This document shows, one piece after another, positions 11,824-24,135 of a stretch of DNA of 64,000 nt (positions are counted from its first letter, which is position 1; each line of letters opens with the position of its first letter). Below the pieces are notes generated by a model that saw only the letters and a program-made list of their open reading frames with translations, was not told where the DNA came from and searched no databases. Source of the DNA: Rehmannia glutinosa (Eukaryota; Streptophyta; Magnoliopsida; Lamiales; Orobanchaceae); NCBI GenBank assembly GCA_016081115.2, contig JABTTQ020001785.1, positions 186,001-250,000 on the forward strand. The letters are read 5' to 3'. The position numbers and the translations under genes are program-made.

Positions 11824-14800
11824 CTAACTAACAAACCTATAGCTAGATTGGCCCACATAGTCCTGAGTGAGGGACGAGATTATAGCCGCTGGGGGCGCCC
11901 CCCACCAGGTATCCTCGTGCGATGACTTGCTGAGAATATCCGCTACCCGGTTTCCTTCCCTAAAGATGTGCGAGACCACGAAATTCATCTGAGATAGAAG
12001 GTGGAGGGTGAACCGCCACATACTCAAATGGCGCCAAGGTACCCCAGTGGATCTCTGCCGCAACAATTCCACCACATAGATCAAGTCCGACTCCAGCCAT
12101 AATTGATTCCACCCCTTCGAAAAGGCGTAGTGGATGGCCTGCATGGCCGCCGTTAACTCTGCCTCAAAAGCAAAACCCAAACCATATCGTTCCACAAAGC
12201 ATCCCCGAAAGAACCCTCGATAGTTACGAAAAACCCCGGAGGCTGTGAGGCGTCCGGGCGCCCCCGTAGCGCTTCCATCTGTGTTAACTTTAATCCATCC
12301 CGGCAAAGGCCTCTGCCATGTAACTTGCACAATCTTCGGGGCCTGTCTTGGACGCCCCCGAAGTCTACATAGAACGAATAGGTCATGTTGATCATTATGC
12401 ATGCAACCTCGATCCAAGGAAGATGACTCAAGAATAAGAATGCAAAGGCGTAGGATGGCCGCCTCCAGTGTCCAGTTCTTGTCATTGAAGGTCAAGTCAT
12501 TTTTGATTTCCCAGATGAGCCAAATACCGGATAACACTGCAACTCGCCAGAGAAAGGCCACCTGCTCATTGAAATGAAAACGCATTAAACGCACGAGGAA
12601 TTCATTTAAACTATAAACCCGAAAGTAATTGATGTTGAAAGCATCAAAAATCCACTGCCATAGTGCCCCTGCAAAACCACATGAGACAAACAAATGATCA
12701 ATAGATTCCGTGTCAGCACAACAAAGACCCGCATCGAGGGGTCTGTGAAGGATCCCACGGACGCTTGTAACATCCAATACCGGAAGACGATTGTGAATAG
12801 CCCGCCAAGCCACAATCGAGCGTCTCTTCGGAATGTGAGGTGACCAAATCCAGGAACCCCATTGAACCACCAGGGAGCGAGGGCGCAGATATGCCTAAGC
12901 CAACTTCGAAGTAATATTCCCATCATCAGAATGAAGCCAAGCCCGGGTATCGGACGATGCTGGGGCAATGGGGACTCTAACAATATCCTGGACCATATCC
13001 AAATAAGCCTCAATGAATGAGAGAGTGAAGTGCCAGGTCCCGTCGTAAAAGTAGTCTAAAATGCGGTGCCGAAATAAGTACCTATACTCCTGCGGAATCC
13101 CAATCCTATCGGCAATGGTGTAGCCCAGCCAATTATCCAACCAGAATAGGATGCCGGAATTGCATCCGGGGATCCAACGGTAGTCCTCCAAGAAACTCAA
13201 TATCCCAGGTCGAATCCCTCTCCAAATGGAAGAGGGGATGAACGAGCAACGTGGTGATCCATCAGATGTCAAAAAACGCTTTCGGAGGACGTCGTAAACC
13301 AAAGAGTTTGAAGTCATAATCTTCCAACCCATCTTCATAAGGAAAGCATTATTGGCAGCAACTATTGAGCGGACGCCCAAACCGCCCTCCACCCGGGGCA
13401 TGCAATAGTGACTCCAATTAACCACCACCTATCCCTTAGAATTCACATCTCTAGACCAGATGAAATTACGCATGGCCTTTTCCATTTGCCGTAACAAAGT
13501 TCGAGGACATTTGTACACCATCATCGTATGCACAAAGGAACTAGTAATCACCGAGTTCACCAAACAAACACGGCCAGCAATAGACAGAGAAGTCCCTTTC
13601 CACCTCCTGAACTTGAAAATAATCTTATCGAAAACTGGTTGTAGATAGGCCACCTTGGGCGCACCTTTAAAGATGGGGGCGCCCAAATAGGCTATAGGAA
13701 AAGCGCCCATATGCATCCCAGTGATCGTCTGGATATGCCCTCGCACATAATTAGAAACCCTGCTGCCAAAATAAGCTTTCGATTTGTTAGGATTAAAAAC
13801 CTGACCCGAAATGTCCGCGTAGAGGTTGAGCATCTGAATAATAGTACGTGCATTGCTCGTGGAGGCCCCACACATAATCATAATATCATCCGCATACATG
13901 ATCGGTGGGGGGAAGACCACCTGCTTGGGCGCCCGGAAAGGTTGAAGTTGATTCCTGTTGACCGCCTCCTTAACGAATCGACTCAGAACTTCTTCCGCAA
14001 TGCAAAATAGCAGAGGAGATAACAGATCCCCCTGTCTAACCCCTCTGAAGCAAGAGAAATAACCCACAGGCGACCCGTTAAGAAGGACCGAGATTCTGGA
14101 AGATTGAAGGATAATCTCAATCCAGTGAGTGAACACTTCAGAGAAACCAATGCGACGTAACATGTGTATCAGAAAATCCTAGTTAATCGTATCAAATGCC
14201 TTACGGATGTCAATCTTTAAAATCATATTGGCATCATTCTGACCCTGCAAAACATTAAACCCTTCCGAAACTAAAGCATACAGTCATGAATCTGCATGCC
14301 CGGGATAAAACCAAACTGAGTGGGTGACAAGTATGAAGAGATAAAAGCGCCCAGACGCGTCACCAAAATCTTGGTAATAATCTTAAAGACAAATTTGCTC
14401 ATCACAATCGGCCTAAATTCCTCCACCGCGTTAGCTTCCTTGGTCTTGGGATGAGTGCCATGAAGCTGGCATTTAATCCCGCTGGAAAGGAAGCCGTGAC
14501 AAAGAAATACCTGATAGCTGCGACCACCTCATCAGAAACGAGGCCCCAAAAATGATTGTAAAATCTTCTACTGAAACCGTCCGGTCCCGGAGCACTATCC
14601 AAACCCATATCAAATGCCGCGTCTTTCACTTCGGAATCTGAAGGGATAGCCGTCCAAAATGCATTGTCAGCCATGCTTACTGTAGGGGAGATAAGCTGGT
14701 CAACCAAAGTGTAATCAGAATTGATGTGCCCCGTGTCTGCGAAAAGATCTGTATAGAATGAGATAATATGACTTCCAAGAACTATCGGATCCTCTGTGTA

Positions 14801-15955
14801 ACTGCCGTCGACCATCAAACCCTGTATCCTTGATCGCCCATTACGAATCTGGCACCGACAATGGAAAAATGCCGTGTTTCGGTCCCCATCCTTTAACCAA
14901 GCTGAACGTGCTTTCTGTTGAAGAAACTCGGATTGCATTTGCAACGTACGAGACAGCGCAGACTGCGCCTCAAATTCCATTTCCCTAAAGGCCTCCATGA
15001 AGCCCTCGGATTCAATATCCGCTTGAATCTGACGGACCTTTTCCATCTGAGAATCTACCCGACAATTGACATCCCCAAAAACTTCTTTATTCCAAACTTT
15101 GATCGTCTGTCTCAACCTCTTGAGTTTCCACATGACGCGTTGCAATGGGTTGGGCGACGTGCACGGGAGTGCCCAAGAGGCAGTAACAATGCTCCTATAA
15201 GAATTGTGATGGATCCACATACGCTAAACGAAAAGGAGAGCACTTTGGCGATGGAAGAAGAACAAGAAACCATGATGGGATGGTGATCGGATCCAATGCG
15301 CGGAAGAACAATGCCCTTAACAACTTGCCAAAAGGAGAAGAATTGACTAGTTGCTAGGGCTCGATCGAACTTAGCCTGAAGAAGAGATATAGGTGTTCGG
15401 GAGGAGCACCAAGTAATGAATTCGCGTAGTCGGACAAGACAAAGAAGTAAACCTAAGCATCTTCCAAGAAATCCCCCGAAGTCTTTACAAGAAGCCTCGG
15501 GATAAAGTACCAGTCCCAGAGCGCTCATGGTGTCCCAACACCGCATTAAAGTCCCCAATAAGCAGCAGATCAGTAAGACTCAAAGTCCTCAGCTCCAACC
15601 AAAGGGCACGACGAGCAACATGATCACACAAACCATGAGCAAAACCAACATGGAAAACCATAGAACCGAATTGAATTTGCAGAATAAGGCATTAAGAAGA
15701 AGACCATACCTGATTATGAACCAAAATGTTCGTGTCACATAGGACCCAAATATCCGATCGTCCGTTCGCCCTGAAGTTCTGAGCAGCGAACTTGAGCCCC
15801 ATGCTACTCCAATAAGAATCCGGAATGGAAGAAATGTCCACCTTAGGTTCGCAAATGGCTAAAATAGAAGGCTTATGTTTTAGACATAGAGCCTTAAGAA
15901 CATTACGAGATGCAATGTTCCCGATCCCCCGGATATTCCAGAAGATGCAATTCAT
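11824..15955 (-). pseudogene. LINE B ORF2 (endonuclease-RT-RNase H polyprotein), few lesions
   Basis: Starts MNCIFWNIRGIGNIASRN at 15955. Endonuclease sequence runs to about 15100, with a stop near 15692 and frameshifts near 15500-15250. The RT has SAPGPDGFSRRFYNHFWG (about 14590), FRGVRQGDLLSPLLF (about 14040) and the catalytic YADD at 13896-13885. APKVAYLQPVFDKIIFKFRRWKG and AGRVCLVNSVITSSFVHTM follow. The zf-RVT cysteines are near 12680-12760 (CCADTESIDHLFVSC). The RNase H domain (12300-11880) keeps its acidic residues: KVNTDGSA, FEAEL, ESD and HIFREGNRVAD. The frame ends at 11824. It would need repair at several sites, so I infer it is inactive. Confidence 0.88.
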
Positions 15956-18233
15956 TGAGACGGTGGTGGAGGTGGTGCCCGTGTCGATCGCACGGTAAAA
16001 ATAGGCGTGTGGTGCATTGCAGAGTCTAATGATTGAGAGTTACCCACCTCATCGGCGTAATCTGCCCATCTCTTGGAGGCTGCAAAGTTCATTACATGTG
16101 GTTCTTGACGCTCCGGTTCGATAGTGATGTTATGAGCTGGGGGTGACGGACCCGACGTAACACTCTGTAGAATTCTAGATTTCACCGAGTCCAAGGAGCT
16201 ATCCCAGAAAGCACTGGTAAGGGCGCGAATGGGCTTCCCCAAAGGATATTGAACCGTAATAGGCATGATGGTGGAAACCGCGCCGGTGTTGGAAGTAGTG
16301 GCTTTGGGAGATGATTCCCTAGCTGGATAAATCTGTCCGTGGATTGCTGCTCCTGGGAGTCGACTGAATCAAGCGCCACAAAGTTGTTCCCGAGGTGGAT
16401 ATCCATAGAGCAAGTGGCTATAGCGCGGGTAGGAGAACTAGCACACATAGCCGAACCCGTATTTCCCATTGAGTTATCAACGGCGTTGCCCTTGTCCTGC
16501 TACATAGGACGATAGACTTTACGAACCCTGGAGCGCCCTCGCTGTATGGAGTTAGGGCGATTACCTGGCGCCCAGGACTGTCCCTGGACAGGTGATGGAC
16601 GTCTGTCTGTAGCCGAAGTGCCTGCATTGTTAAGACGGCAAGAAGCTGTCGAATGCCCCGTGATACTACACGTCGAACAAAACTCCGGGAGTTTCTCATA
16701 AGTGACTGAGACAAAGGAGCACTTGCCAGTATGTTCCACCATGATGTGGTCCTCCAACGGCTTAGAAAGATTGAGGTCCACCAAAACCCGAACAAAGTGA
16801 CCCAAAGAACCATCAAGTGAACGTTGATCAATTTGTAGGGGGTTTTCGAGAGCACTGGCAATCCCCAAGATGGTATTGGGGTCCCAATATTCCAAACTAA
16901 GCTCGAAGATTCGAACCCAAAAGCTGGCCATAGAGGACTGTGCTTTGTAAGGGTTGAAATCTGGCACCGACGGAGATAGACGGATAGTCCCTGGGTTGAG
17001 TGTACAGTTGGAACGTTGCTGAGCTCGAGGGCGATCTTGCGCATTAAACAACTTGACACCAAAAAATCCCTTGCCCAAGGGAATTAATTTCCAATCGTTT
17101 GAAATACCCCATAAATCAGATAGGCATTTATGCAAAAGCATAGTCGCCCATGACTTGTAACCTTTTCCCAAAATAACCCGAACAATGAGAGAATAAGAAA
17201 ATTTCGCAAGGCGTTGCTGGTAGACATTATCATCTATCGTTACAGAATAGTAATCGCCCTTTCTAACCGGTTTAGGGATAGAGTGGGATTTACCAGAGAC
17301 CTTATGGGATGTGAAATTACCCGGGGTCTGAGAAGTGGAATCCATATGATGGGTACCTGCAACAATTTTAGCAAAAGTAGTTCCCATATTGGATTGATCA
17401 TTGGGATAATGAGCCGAATATCGCAGGTTCGTATCATAATTGGGTAACATTGGCGAAAAAGTTCCAGCGATCTGATGTGCATTCCTGGGAACAGAAATAG
17501 GATGTGGGCCCATGGGCAGGATTCCATGGGGATGGCAGACAGCAGCCCAGGGGTCATCACTCCCCGAGGGGGGGCTCCCTTGGAGGAGGAGGTTGTTGGC
17601 GGGCCCCCATGAGACAGGGGAAGGGGGGCCGACCCCCCCATGGTTGGAAGCGGCCATGGGGGTAAAGGGGAAAGCCCCCCAATGTAATAGCTTGGGGCAT
17701 GCTGGGGCCTGCGGTGGGAGGATGGGGCTGCATGGACGCGGGGCAAGCCGGGAGGTCTGCGCGCGGAGGATGAGCCGCTCGTGGCTGGTCAGGGTGGGCT
17801 GCGCGCGGAGGATGGGCAGCACGCGCAGTGTGTCCGCTCGTCGTGGGGGCTGCTCGAGCGAGGATGGTGGTTGAGGCAAGTAAGACTCTTGCAGAACCAG
17901 CCCTAGATGCATGGGGGCTGGGATTGGGTTCGACGCACTTGAGGGGACAAAGGTGGATGGAATACCAAAGGAAGAGAACATCGTGGACGATGACGGCAGG
18001 GGATCTAACGGGGCATCGCGTGCAGGCGGAGTTGCAGCAGCGGTAGTGTTCGGAGGACGAACCAGCGGGGGAAGGTAATTTGATGTCAACCCATGGAAGC
18101 GAAGCGATGAGGCCATGGTGCTTGTCACCGACCAGTGCGCCGGAGATGGTGCCGGCGACCGTGCAAACTGATGGGAAAACCTAGAGAGAATTTTTTTCTG
18201 ATTTCTATCCAACTCGTATCGGTTCTGTTTCAA
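15952..18233 (-). pseudogene. LINE B ORF1 (DUF4283 / CCHC protein), nearly intact
   Basis: An open frame runs from 18233 to a TAG at 16500 (577 codons). The likely initiator is the later methionine MASSLRFHG at 18116, since the first 39 residues look like leader. The N-terminal half is proline/serine-rich. SIPKPVRKGDYYSVTIDDNVYQ opens the DUF4283-like region (about 17290-16750), with SLDGSLGHFVRVLVDLNLS. The zinc knuckle is CSTCSITGHSTASC (CX2CX4HX4C) near 16640-16690. The frame continues past the TAG (QDKGNAVDNSMGNTG) before a frameshift near 16300, and finishes with AASKRWADYADE. The stop TGA (15954-15952) overlaps the ORF2 ATG. One CAG-to-TAG change and one frameshift separate it from an intact ORF1. 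Confidence 0.85.
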
Positions 18234-18234
18234 A

Positions 18235-18322
18235 ATGAGAAACTGAAAGACATAGGGTTCGAACCCTGGTCAACACCCTTATAAAGGGTTAGTGATACTA
18301 CTTGAGCTACAAACTAGTGGTT
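18235..18322 (-). repeat. tRNA-derived SINE-like head at the 5' end of LINE B
   Basis: On the minus strand TAGCTCAAGTAGT (18309-18297) fits an RNA polymerase III A box, and GGGTTCGAACCC (18266-18255) fits a B box. The two are about 45 bases apart, within the range of tRNA-derived SINEs. The segment lies inside the LINE B target-site duplication, directly upstream of LINE B coding sequence. It has no cloverleaf I can fold, so it is not called a tRNA gene. Either a SINE was fused to the LINE RNA, or this LINE lineage carries a tRNA-like leader. Confidence 0.65.
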
Positions 18323-18339
18323 TAATCTGTGGTTGCATT

Positions 18340-18464
18340 GAAAACATGATATTTTTACTCAGAAACTAGATACTTTTGCCATAAATGTGTTACTTTAGCT
18401 CATAAAAGTGTTACTTTAACTCTGCCATATTTATCTTTCCTTCTACAATGTACTGTATTGAAAA
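18340..18464. repeat. AT-rich dispersed repeat interrupted by LINE B
   Basis: Contains GATATTTTTACTC, ATACTTTTGCC and several GTGTTACTTTA units, closely matching the sequence just left of LINE B (11440-11540). The two halves are probably one repetitive, possibly MITE-type, element split by LINE B. Confidence 0.5.
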
Positions 18465-18586
18465 TGATCGAGAAATTTTTACCACAAGCATACGGTGTCA
18501 AGTTTTAGTACAGTTTTAAAAGTGGGGTTATCGTCTCCACAGGGATTGATATCGAATTTTACACTAAGTACTGTAATTATAATAGC
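18465..18586. repeat. LTR fragment of the Athila/Tat-like family
   Basis: Starts TGATCGAGAAATTT and closely matches 34032-34155, which lies next to the PBS of the gag-protease element further right. The homology includes GTTTTAGTACAG, TTATCGTCTCCACAGG and CTGTAATTATAATAGC. It stops exactly where the poly-T of LINE C begins (18587), so LINE C inserted in this LTR. The rest of the LTR is not found on the other side of LINEs C and D. Confidence 0.7.
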
Positions 18587-18701
18587 TTTTTTTTACAAAG
18601 CTAAACAACTAGCAATAACGAAAAACAAGAAAAACATCTGTCAAAAAAGATGAACCCAAGTCACATGCCGACCTGGTAGCAAAAATGGGGCATCATTAAA
18701 A

Positions 18702-18746
18702 CCTACCAAGGTAAAACCCACCCAGGTGGGAAAAACCCTTGGTAGG
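18702..18746 (-). promoter_or_regulatory. LINE C 3'-UTR hairpin, perfect 10-bp stem
   Basis: CCTACCAAGG and CCTTGGTAGG pair perfectly around an inner CCCAC-type pair. Relative to LINE B one base pair is swapped (A-T for T-A), which keeps the stem. Confidence 0.75.
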
Positions 18747-18809
18747 AAAAAGAGTACCCCAGAAAGAAGAAAAAGGCAAAACAAATCGCAAAAAACACGA
18801 TCCGACGCG

Positions 18810-19026
18810 ACAACCCAATGTGTGAAGAGGACGACGGGTCATGCCCATCCACACGCATGCACCGTGCATCCCGCCGAACGAACCAAGACCAGGCATCAAA
18901 CACACACGGGTCGTGCCCAATAGCACGGACCGCCCGTGCGTAATGCCAAACAACCAAAAACCTGCCAACGAAAATGCACGGATCGTGCTCAATAGCACGG
19001 TCTGCCCGTGCGTCATGCCGAAACAC
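18810..19026 (-). repeat. 72-bp tandem repeats in the LINE C 3' UTR
   Basis: Three degenerate units of 72 bp can be followed through their translation: RAIEHDPCIF, RAIGHDPCVF and RVDGHDPSSS, spaced 24 codons apart. They lie downstream of the ORF2 stop and in another frame, so they are probably untranslated. The same repeats exist in LINE E. Confidence 0.65.
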
Positions 19027-19036
19027 GAATCATCAA

Positions 19037-20810
19037 CTAAGGAACCCTCCCAACTAATGTCTGAGGTGATAAAGTAATGCGCGATCCAACAATAACCTCA
19101 TGAAGAAAATCCGACACCGCATCCCACCAAGTATTACCCACAACATAAGCTTGCTTCGAAAGGCTGACAGCCACTCGATTAGCCTCCAAAAAAACATGAG
19201 ACGCCCGGAAATGAACGAGACGAAGACGACGGAATAAGAGAATTACCCCGCCTTGATGACCCAAGGAACCTGCATAGAAAAGGTAGAAAATATGGAAACC
19301 ACATAAGAAGAGTCAGACTCTAACCAAATAAAATTCCATCCTTTATCCAAAGCAATTTTGCAAGCAGTGATAGCCCCCTGTAACTCTGCCAGAAAAGCAA
19401 AACCCTGACCAAGCCGAGCAGTGAAGCAACCAACCACAAAGCCATGGCAATTCCGAAAGACACCGCCACAAGAAGAATCCCCTGGCGACCCCATCGCACT
19501 TCCGTCAGTATTAATTTTAATCCAACCGAATGGAGGGAGACTCCAACGCACAAGGGTAGGGTAATTATTACGTCTACGACAACCAGGGATGCCTAATTTG
19601 CTCAAAATAAAAAGATCTAGGGAAAAATTATTCATGTAACTGATGGGAGTATGACGAGATTCTCTAATGAACGGAAACACCTGAGCCTGAACAACCATAA
19701 CTGAAATCTTGTAATCCTCAAAAATCGCTTTATTGCGACAAGACCAGATGACCCAGATGAGAGTAATCAGAGTAAGTTTCCACAAAAATAGGATTTGAGA
19801 GCTCCCCTTAACCTCCAAGCTCTGAATGATAACACCCCAAATGCCAGAAGAGAAATCCAAATGAACGTTGAATAGTCCAGAAAAATAATCCCAGTTGGGT
19901 CGCACCATCGGACAATCCAAAAAATAATAATCCAAATCCTCCGAATGATGGAAACAAAAATGACAAACTGCAGGCCCAATAGTCCCTCTCCTCTGCAAAT
20001 GACCCCACAGGGAAAGACTTTTATGAATTAGGCGCTAAACAAGCAAAGAACGACGAGACGGGATACACGTGTGCCAAATCCATTTACCCCAACAAACAAT
20101 AGCAAGATTCGTATGAATATGCCAGTAGGCTATACGAGATGTAACAGCGCCATAAACCGATTTAGACCAACTCCGAGAATCTTCCCCACCCACTACAGGC
20201 ATGTTTAACATGTCCATGACAATATCTTCACAATTCAAAATGAACAGTGAAGTGAAATGCCAAGTGCAATCAATAAGATAGTCGGAGATCTTTTGAGCCA
20301 AAACTATGCGAAATTTGTGAGGGATACCCAATTTATCTGCAATACTATACCCAAGCCAATTATCCCACCAGAATGAAATAGCGGTGCCATTCCCGATAAT
20401 CCATCTAGAATCAGTCTTGAGAGAAGAAATAAAAGGGCAGAATCCCATCCACAACGAGGAACTTACCGGAGTGACCTTAGGCTCAAGATCGACATCCAAG
20501 AACCTGCGTCGAAGGAAACTAGCCGCCAGAGATTCCGAAGCTAAAATATCCCAAGTAAAATGCATCAGAAAGAACGCATCCATAGTTGAAATAGAACACA
20601 AATGCAAACCACCCTCCTCCGTAGGCGCACACATACGGCTCCAAGAAACCGTAACAAGACCTTTTTTCATGATGTCCCCAGACCAGATAAAATTGCAAGC
20701 AGCACAGTCGAATCGATGGATGAGCATGACCGGCCACTTGTAGACCATCATAGAGTGAACAACGGAACTGAAGATAACAAAATTAACCAAACAAATCCGA
20801 CCAGCCATAA
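19037..20810 (-). pseudogene. LINE C ORF2 C-terminal part (RT end, zf-RVT, RNase H)
   Basis: Begins in the RT thumb-like block AGRICLVNFVIFSSVVHSMM and runs through NNWLGYSIADKLGIPHKFR. The zf-RVT region has CHFCFHHSEDLDYYFLDC (about 19930). The RNase H domain has WIKINTDGSAMGSPG (about 19500), LAELQGA and WLESDSS. ORF2 ends with TLVGRVP and a TAG at 19037. A frame change near 20030 and another near 19250 break it. Confidence 0.85.
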
Positions 20811-21048
20811 AATTGCGGACATCAAAAGAGTCAAAGATCCATCGCCAAAGGGCCCCTGCAAAAACACATGAGACAAACAAATGATCGACAGATTCAACAG
20901 CTGCACAACAAAGACCACAAACCGAGGGGCCAATGAAGGATCCCCTTGGACGCAGTAAATCCAAAACTGCCAGACGATTGTGGATAGCTCTCCATGCCAC
21001 AATCAAACATCGTTCTAGGATATTGGTGACCGAATCCAGGAACCCCAT
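20035..21048 (-). other. In-frame chimeric ORF across the LINE D / LINE C junction
   Basis: An uninterrupted 337-codon frame. Residues 1-80 are LINE D zf-RVT sequence ending in IFDSFDVRNF. From residue 81 (20808) it is LINE C sequence starting MAGRICLVNF. A normal ORF2 would have the LINE C block before, not after, a zf-RVT region, so the order is rearranged. The frame is continuous but probably meaningless functionally. Confidence 0.8.
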
Positions 21049-24000
21049 TGGACCACCGGAGAGTGGGGGCGCAAATGAGAGTAAGCCGATTTCGAAGTGA
21101 TGAACCCATCATCAGAATTCATCCAAATGCACGTATCTTTCGAAGCCGAAGTGATGGGGACTCGAACAATATCCCAGACAAGATCCAAGTAAGCCTCAAT
21201 GAACGAGAAGGTGAAGTGCCAGGACCCGTCATAGAAGTAATCTGAGATGCGATGCCGAAATAAATGTTTGTATTCATGTGGGATACCAATCCTCTAGGCA
21301 ATGGCATAACCCAACCAGTTGTCAAGCCAACATAAGACTACGGAATTACACCCGGGGATCCAACGAGAGTCCTCCAAGAAACCCGTAATGCAAGGCCGAA
21401 TCCGATCCAGATGGAAGAGGGGATGAACGAACGATGGAGAGAACCATCTGAAGCCAAAAACGTTTTCTGAGGGTTTGGTAAATCAAAGAGTCTAAATTCA
21501 TAACCTTCCAACCCAGCTTCATCAGGAACGCATTATTAGCAATAAGAATAGAGCGGACGCCCAGCTCCCCTTCGGCCCGGGGCATACAACAATGATCCTA
21601 ATTTATCACCACCGAACCCTTGGAGTTGACATCACCAGTCCAGATAAAATTACGCATGGCCTTTTCCATTTGCCGTAACAATGTACGAGGCCACTTGTAA
21701 ACCATCATCGTGTGCACAAAGGAGTTGGTAATCACCAAATTAACCAGACAGACACGACCATCAATAGATAAAGATGTCCTTTTCCACCTTCTGAACTTTA
21801 GAATCACCTTATCAAAGATGGGTTGTAAATCCGCCACCTTGGGAGAACCTTTGAAAATAGGGGTGCCCAGATAGACCGTTGGGAAGGCCACGACCTGAAT
21901 ACCCGTGATCGTCTATTTACGGCCACACACATGATTAGATACCCAGTTGCCGAAGTAGACTTTGGATTTGCAAGGATTGAAGGCCTGACCCGAGATATCA
22001 ACATAAAGCGTGAGGATCTGAAGAAGAGTACGGGAATTCACCGAAGAGGCCCCGCACATAATCACAATATCATCCGCATACATAATAGAGGAAGGAAAAA
22101 TGATCTTTTTAGCGCCATAAATGGCTGAAGTCGATTCCGAATAACTGCATCATTAATAAATCTGCTCAGCACTTCCTCCGCAATGCAAAAGAGTAAGGGA
22201 GATAAAGGATCGCCCTGCCTAACCCCTCGAAAATAAGAGAAATAGCCCACAGGCGACCCATTCAACAAAATGGAAATTCTGGCGGATTGAAGAATAATAT
22301 CAATCCAGTGAACGAACACCTCCGAAAAACCAAAACTGCGCAAAACGTGTAGCAAAAATCCCTAGTTAACAGTATCAAAAGCCTTGCGGATATCAATTTT
22401 CAAAATCATGTTGTGATCATTCTGCCCCTGCAAAACATTGAAGCCTTCCGAAACCAAAGCAATACAATCACGAATTTGCCTGCCTGCGATAAAACCAAAC
22501 TGTGTAGGAGACAAATAATTAGAAATGATAGAGCACAGTCGAGTTGGCAAGATCTTGGTAATGATCTTAAAAAGAAAGTTACTCATAACGATCGGCCAAA
22601 AAATCTCAATGACATTAGAATCCTTAGTCTTCAGAATGACCGCCATAAAACTAGCGTTCAGTCCCATAGGAAGAGACGCATTAATGAAGAATAATCGGAC
22701 CGCGGCCACCACATCTGCAAAAATAACATCCCAAAAGTGACAATAAAACATCCCATTGAAACCGTCCGGCCCCGGAGAACTATCCGAACCCATATCAAAA
22801 GCCGCATCTTTCATTTGCAACTCGCAAAGGAATAGCCGTCAAAAAAGCGTTATCCGCCGTACCAACCCTAGGAGAAATCACCTGATCAACCAAAGAATAG
22901 TCTGAAGTGGTGTGTCCTGTATTGGCAAAGAGCTCCGTATAGAAGGAAATGATGTGATTCCCAAGAACAACCGGGTCATCTAAGTAGCTACCATCGACCA
23001 ACAGGCCCTGGATTCCCAAGCGACCACTACGAATCTGACAACGACGATGGAAACATGCCGTGTTACGATCCCCATCCCTCAGCCAAGCTGAGCGGGCTTT
23101 TGCTTCAGGAATTCAGATTGTAATAACATCGTGTGAGACAAAGCATTTTGAGCATCAAGTTCCATGTCACGATGCACATCAGTGAAACCCTCGGACTCAA
23201 TATCTACCTGTATCTGACGAACTTTCTCCATCTGGTTTTCCACCTGACGATTAACATCCCCAGAGACGTTGTTATTCCAAACCTTAATAGTCTGTCGCAA
23301 CCTCTTGAGCCTCCACATGACGCGCAACATAGGGTTGGGGGACGCGCACGGAAGGGCCCAAGAAATAGTAACAATATTCCAAAAAGAATCATGATAAATC
23401 CACATGCGCTTGAAACGGAATGGGATTGGCCCCCGAGGACAGAGGAAGAGCAAGAAACCAAAATGGGATGGTGTTCCGAGCCAATACGAGGTAGAACCAA
23501 GCCCTTAACAACTTGCCAAAGCGAGAAAAATCGACACGTTGCTAAAGCTCGATACAATTTCGCCTGGAGAAGGGAAAAAGGCGTACGGGGGGAGCACCAA
23601 GTGAACGACTTTCCAGTAGTCTGCACAGGGAACAACCCATCGTCCTCTAGTAAATACTTGAAGTCCTTACAAGAGGCCTGGGATAGAGTACCACTGCCCG
23701 AACACTCATGATGACCCAAAACAACGTTAAAGTCCCCAATAAGCACCAGATCATCAAGACCCAAATTCCTCAAATCCAACCAAAGCGTACGCTGAGCAAT
23801 ATGATCACATAAACCATGAGTGAAACCAATATGAAAAACCATAGAGCCCAATTGAACTTGCAGAACAATACACTGAGAAGAAGACCAAACCTGATTGAGG
23901 ACAAAGATACCAGCATCACAACAAACCCAAATATCAGCCCGACCATTTGCCCGAAAGTTCTGAGTCACGAAACTCAAACCTAAACTACTCCAATAAGAAT

Positions 24001-24135
24001 CCGAAATTGAGGAAATGTCCACCTTAGGCTCACAAATAGCTAAAATAGAAGGTTTATGTTTCTAACATAAAGCCTTAAGAACATTACGAGAAGCAATGTT
24101 CCCAATCCCCAGATGTTCCAGAAGATGCAATTCAT
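20811..24135 (-). pseudogene. LINE D ORF2 (endonuclease and RT), broken and truncated
   Basis: Begins MNCIFWNIWG at 24135 and shifts frame within 40 codons. Endonuclease sequence is continuous in 24022-23204 (DISSISDSYWSSLGL to LPRIGSEHHPILVSC). The RT has SSPGPDGFNGMFYCHFWD (about 22770), FWPIVMSNFLFKIITKILP, FRGVRQGDPLSPLLF (about 22230) and APKVADLQ-like sequence (here SPKVADLQPIFDKVILKFRRWK, about 21830). The YADD site near 22070-22085 is intact at DNA level but out of frame with the preceding part. zf-RVT survives as CGLCCAAVESVDHLFVSC (about 20870-20920). Confidence 0.82.

Larger units (their letters stand above)
11558..18322 (-). mobile_element. LINE B: full-length L1-clade element with tRNA-like 5' head
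   Basis: A 6.77-kb element flanked by a 17-bp direct repeat with one mismatch, TAATCTGTGATTGCATT (11541-11557) and TAATCTGTGGTTGCATT (18323-18339). The minus-strand tail is A-rich, preceded by the shared terminal block GCATTTATTCAAAA. The order is tRNA-like head, ORF1, ORF2 (endonuclease, RT, zf-RVT, RNase H) and 3' UTR with two hairpins. It is the best preserved LINE here: long intact stretches of 577, 348, 272 and 244 residues. A handful of stops and frameshifts still inactivate it. Confidence 0.93.
18587..20810 (-). mobile_element. LINE C: 5'-truncated second-family LINE
   Basis: A 2.2-kb 3' portion of a LINE from the same family as LINE E. It keeps the end of RT, zf-RVT, RNase H and 3' UTR. 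The minus-strand tail is a run of eight A residues (18594-18587). Its 5' break at about 20810 joins directly to LINE D coding sequence. No target-site duplication could be found at the two ends, so the junction probably reflects template switching or a later deletion rather than a clean insertion. Confidence 0.85.

Noticed and set aside
18255..18309. A tRNA gene
   Set aside because: A and B boxes are present, but no acceptor stem or cloverleaf can be folded and it is fused to a LINE. Called a SINE-like head instead.
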